Assembly: GCA_023819025.1 (NCBI GenBank)
Contig: JAMWDC010000119.1
Location: 1-6,739 of the forward strand
From: Candidatus Omnitrophota bacterium
Lineage (GTDB): Bacteria > Omnitrophota > Omnitrophia > Omnitrophales > Aquincolibacteriaceae
Reading direction: 5' to 3'
Length of the DNA stretch: 6,739 bases
Shown here: piece by piece, positions 6,220 to 6,739 of the stretch
Numbering within the stretch: position 1 is the stretch's first letter
Layout: every line of letters starts with the position of its first letter
The notes under the pieces: generated by a model
The model's input: the letters and a program-made list of their open reading frames with translations, nothing else
Told to the model about the DNA's origin: nothing
Databases searched by the model: none
Translations under genes and position numbers: made by a program

Positions 6220-6225
6220 GAGGGA
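6220..6225 (+). promoter_or_regulatory. ribosome binding site fixing the MshEN gene start
   Basis: GAGGGA lies 6 bases before ATG 6232. Of three in-frame ATGs (6193, 6214, 6232), only 6214 (GAGG at 6205-6208) and 6232 have well-placed sites. 6232 has the stronger site and starts just before the conserved domain. Confidence 0.55.
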
Positions 6226-6231
6226 CGAAGT

Positions 6232-6684
6232 ATGGGTGAGAAACCTAAGAAGCTGATCGGAGAACTTCTGATCGAAGACGGCGTGCTGACACGCGATAAT
6301 CTCCTCGAAGCATTAGACCATCAAAAGAAAAACGGCGGCCTTATTGGTCAAATATTAATCAGCCATGGCTATATCACTGAGGAGAATCTTGTCGCGGCCC
6401 TAGGACGTCAACTCGATATTCCTTATTTGCCACTTCAAAATTACAACATCAACCCGGAAAACGCTGCGTTACTGGATGAGGAATTCTGCCGCCGCAATTT
6501 CCTCACCCTCTTTGATGCGGACGATCGAAACGCTTATGTGGCGATGTCCGATCCGCTGAATCAGACGGCGTTACGGGAACTGGAGTCCTGCTTGAGGAGG
6601 AGAGTCCATGTCTTTATATCCACTTCGACAGAAATTGTGAATATCTTGGATACCCTGTATTCAACACAACGCAAGAAGCATTAG
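6232..6684 (+). CDS. stand-alone MshEN / GspE-PilB N-terminal domain protein
   Basis: The 150-residue protein consists only of the domain found at the N-terminus of type II secretion and type IV pilus ATPases (MshEN, GspE-N); no Walker motifs or ATPase follow. Known MshEN domains bind cyclic di-GMP through two 24-residue motifs, RLGxxLx10Lx3Lx2Q, separated by five residues. Here both are present at exact spacing: 8-31 (G10, L13, L24, L28, Q31) and 37-60 (G39, L42, L53, L57, Q60). The leading Arg-Leu is Leu-Ile in each. The C-terminal part (about 75-145; AMSDPLNQTAL, VHVFISTSTEI) is the following alpha/beta subdomain. No signal peptide or membrane helix is seen. It likely acts in the cytoplasm as a second-messenger sensor or adaptor; ligand binding is inference. 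If translation begins at 6193 or 6214 instead, 13 or 6 residues are added. The next gene begins 19 bases downstream. Confidence 0.8.
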   Translation: MGEKPKKLIGELLIEDGVLTRDNLLEALDHQKKNGGLIGQILISHGYITEENLVAALGRQLDIPYLPLQNYNINPENAALLDEEFCRRNFLTLFDADDRNAYVAMSDPLNQTALRELESCLRRRVHVFISTSTEIVNILDTLYSTQRKKH

Positions 6685-6703
6685 AACGATTGAGGGCTGG
6701 GTA

Positions 6704-6739
6704 GTGGCATCCAAAGAAGCGTTTTTCGGGGATTTGCCC
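6704..6739 (+). CDS. start of an unidentified gene, cut by the window end
   Basis: A GTG at 6704 opens a frame that runs to the last base of the window, giving 12 residues (MASKEAFFGDLP with GTG read as Met). GAGGG at 6692-6696 lies 7 bases upstream, a good ribosome binding site. It is 19 bases after the MshEN-domain gene on the same strand, so the two are probably cotranscribed. Twelve residues are too few to assign a family. Confidence 0.5.
   Translation, partial: MASKEAFFGDLP

Overview
This window carries one long forward-strand block of housekeeping genes (about 1101-5990). It is flanked on the left by a decayed, largely non-coding stretch with an insertion-sequence remnant, and on the right by the start of a second transcription unit. 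The protein families (RimO, CinA, ThpR, stand-alone MshEN/GspE-N domain) and the gene order point to a Gram-negative-type bacterium. By memory of similar gene neighbourhoods, a Nitrospirota-like or deltaproteobacterial-type lineage is plausible, but nothing in the window proves the taxon. Base composition is moderate in the coding block and AT-rich just upstream of the last genes.

Left region (1-1100): a truncated IS630-type transposase N-terminus lies on the minus strand (87-374). It is followed by about 700 bases without a convincing gene. Within these are two overlapping minus-strand frames that together look like a frameshifted small gene (567-787), and a possible 54-residue plus-strand ORF with a hydrophobic tail (782-946). 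Both are weak.

Central block (1101-5990): rimO (S12 methylthiotransferase); a fused PgsA-PgpA protein that could carry out both last steps of phosphatidylglycerol synthesis; cinA; thpR (2',3'-cyclic phosphodiesterase / 2'-5' RNA ligase family); and an endonuclease III-superfamily DNA glycosylase. Adjacent genes overlap by 23, 4 and 53 bases, or are 53 bases apart at pgsA-pgpA/cinA, so the block probably forms one operon. It links translation-apparatus modification, membrane lipid synthesis, nucleotide-cofactor salvage, RNA end processing and base-excision repair.

Right region (5991-6739): an AT-rich intergenic segment holds a 16-base perfect palindrome and a repeated AAAAGTAAT. It is followed by a 150-residue stand-alone MshEN-type domain protein (candidate c-di-GMP sensor) and, 19 bases after it, the first 12 codons of another gene cut by the window edge.

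Most noteworthy: the PgsA-PgpA fusion, a glycosylase with Glu in place of the endonuclease III lysine and only three of four Fe-S cysteines, and the MshEN protein whose two 24-residue motifs keep exact spacing but have both lost the leading Arg. I found no CRISPR array, tRNA, rRNA or clear new defence system.
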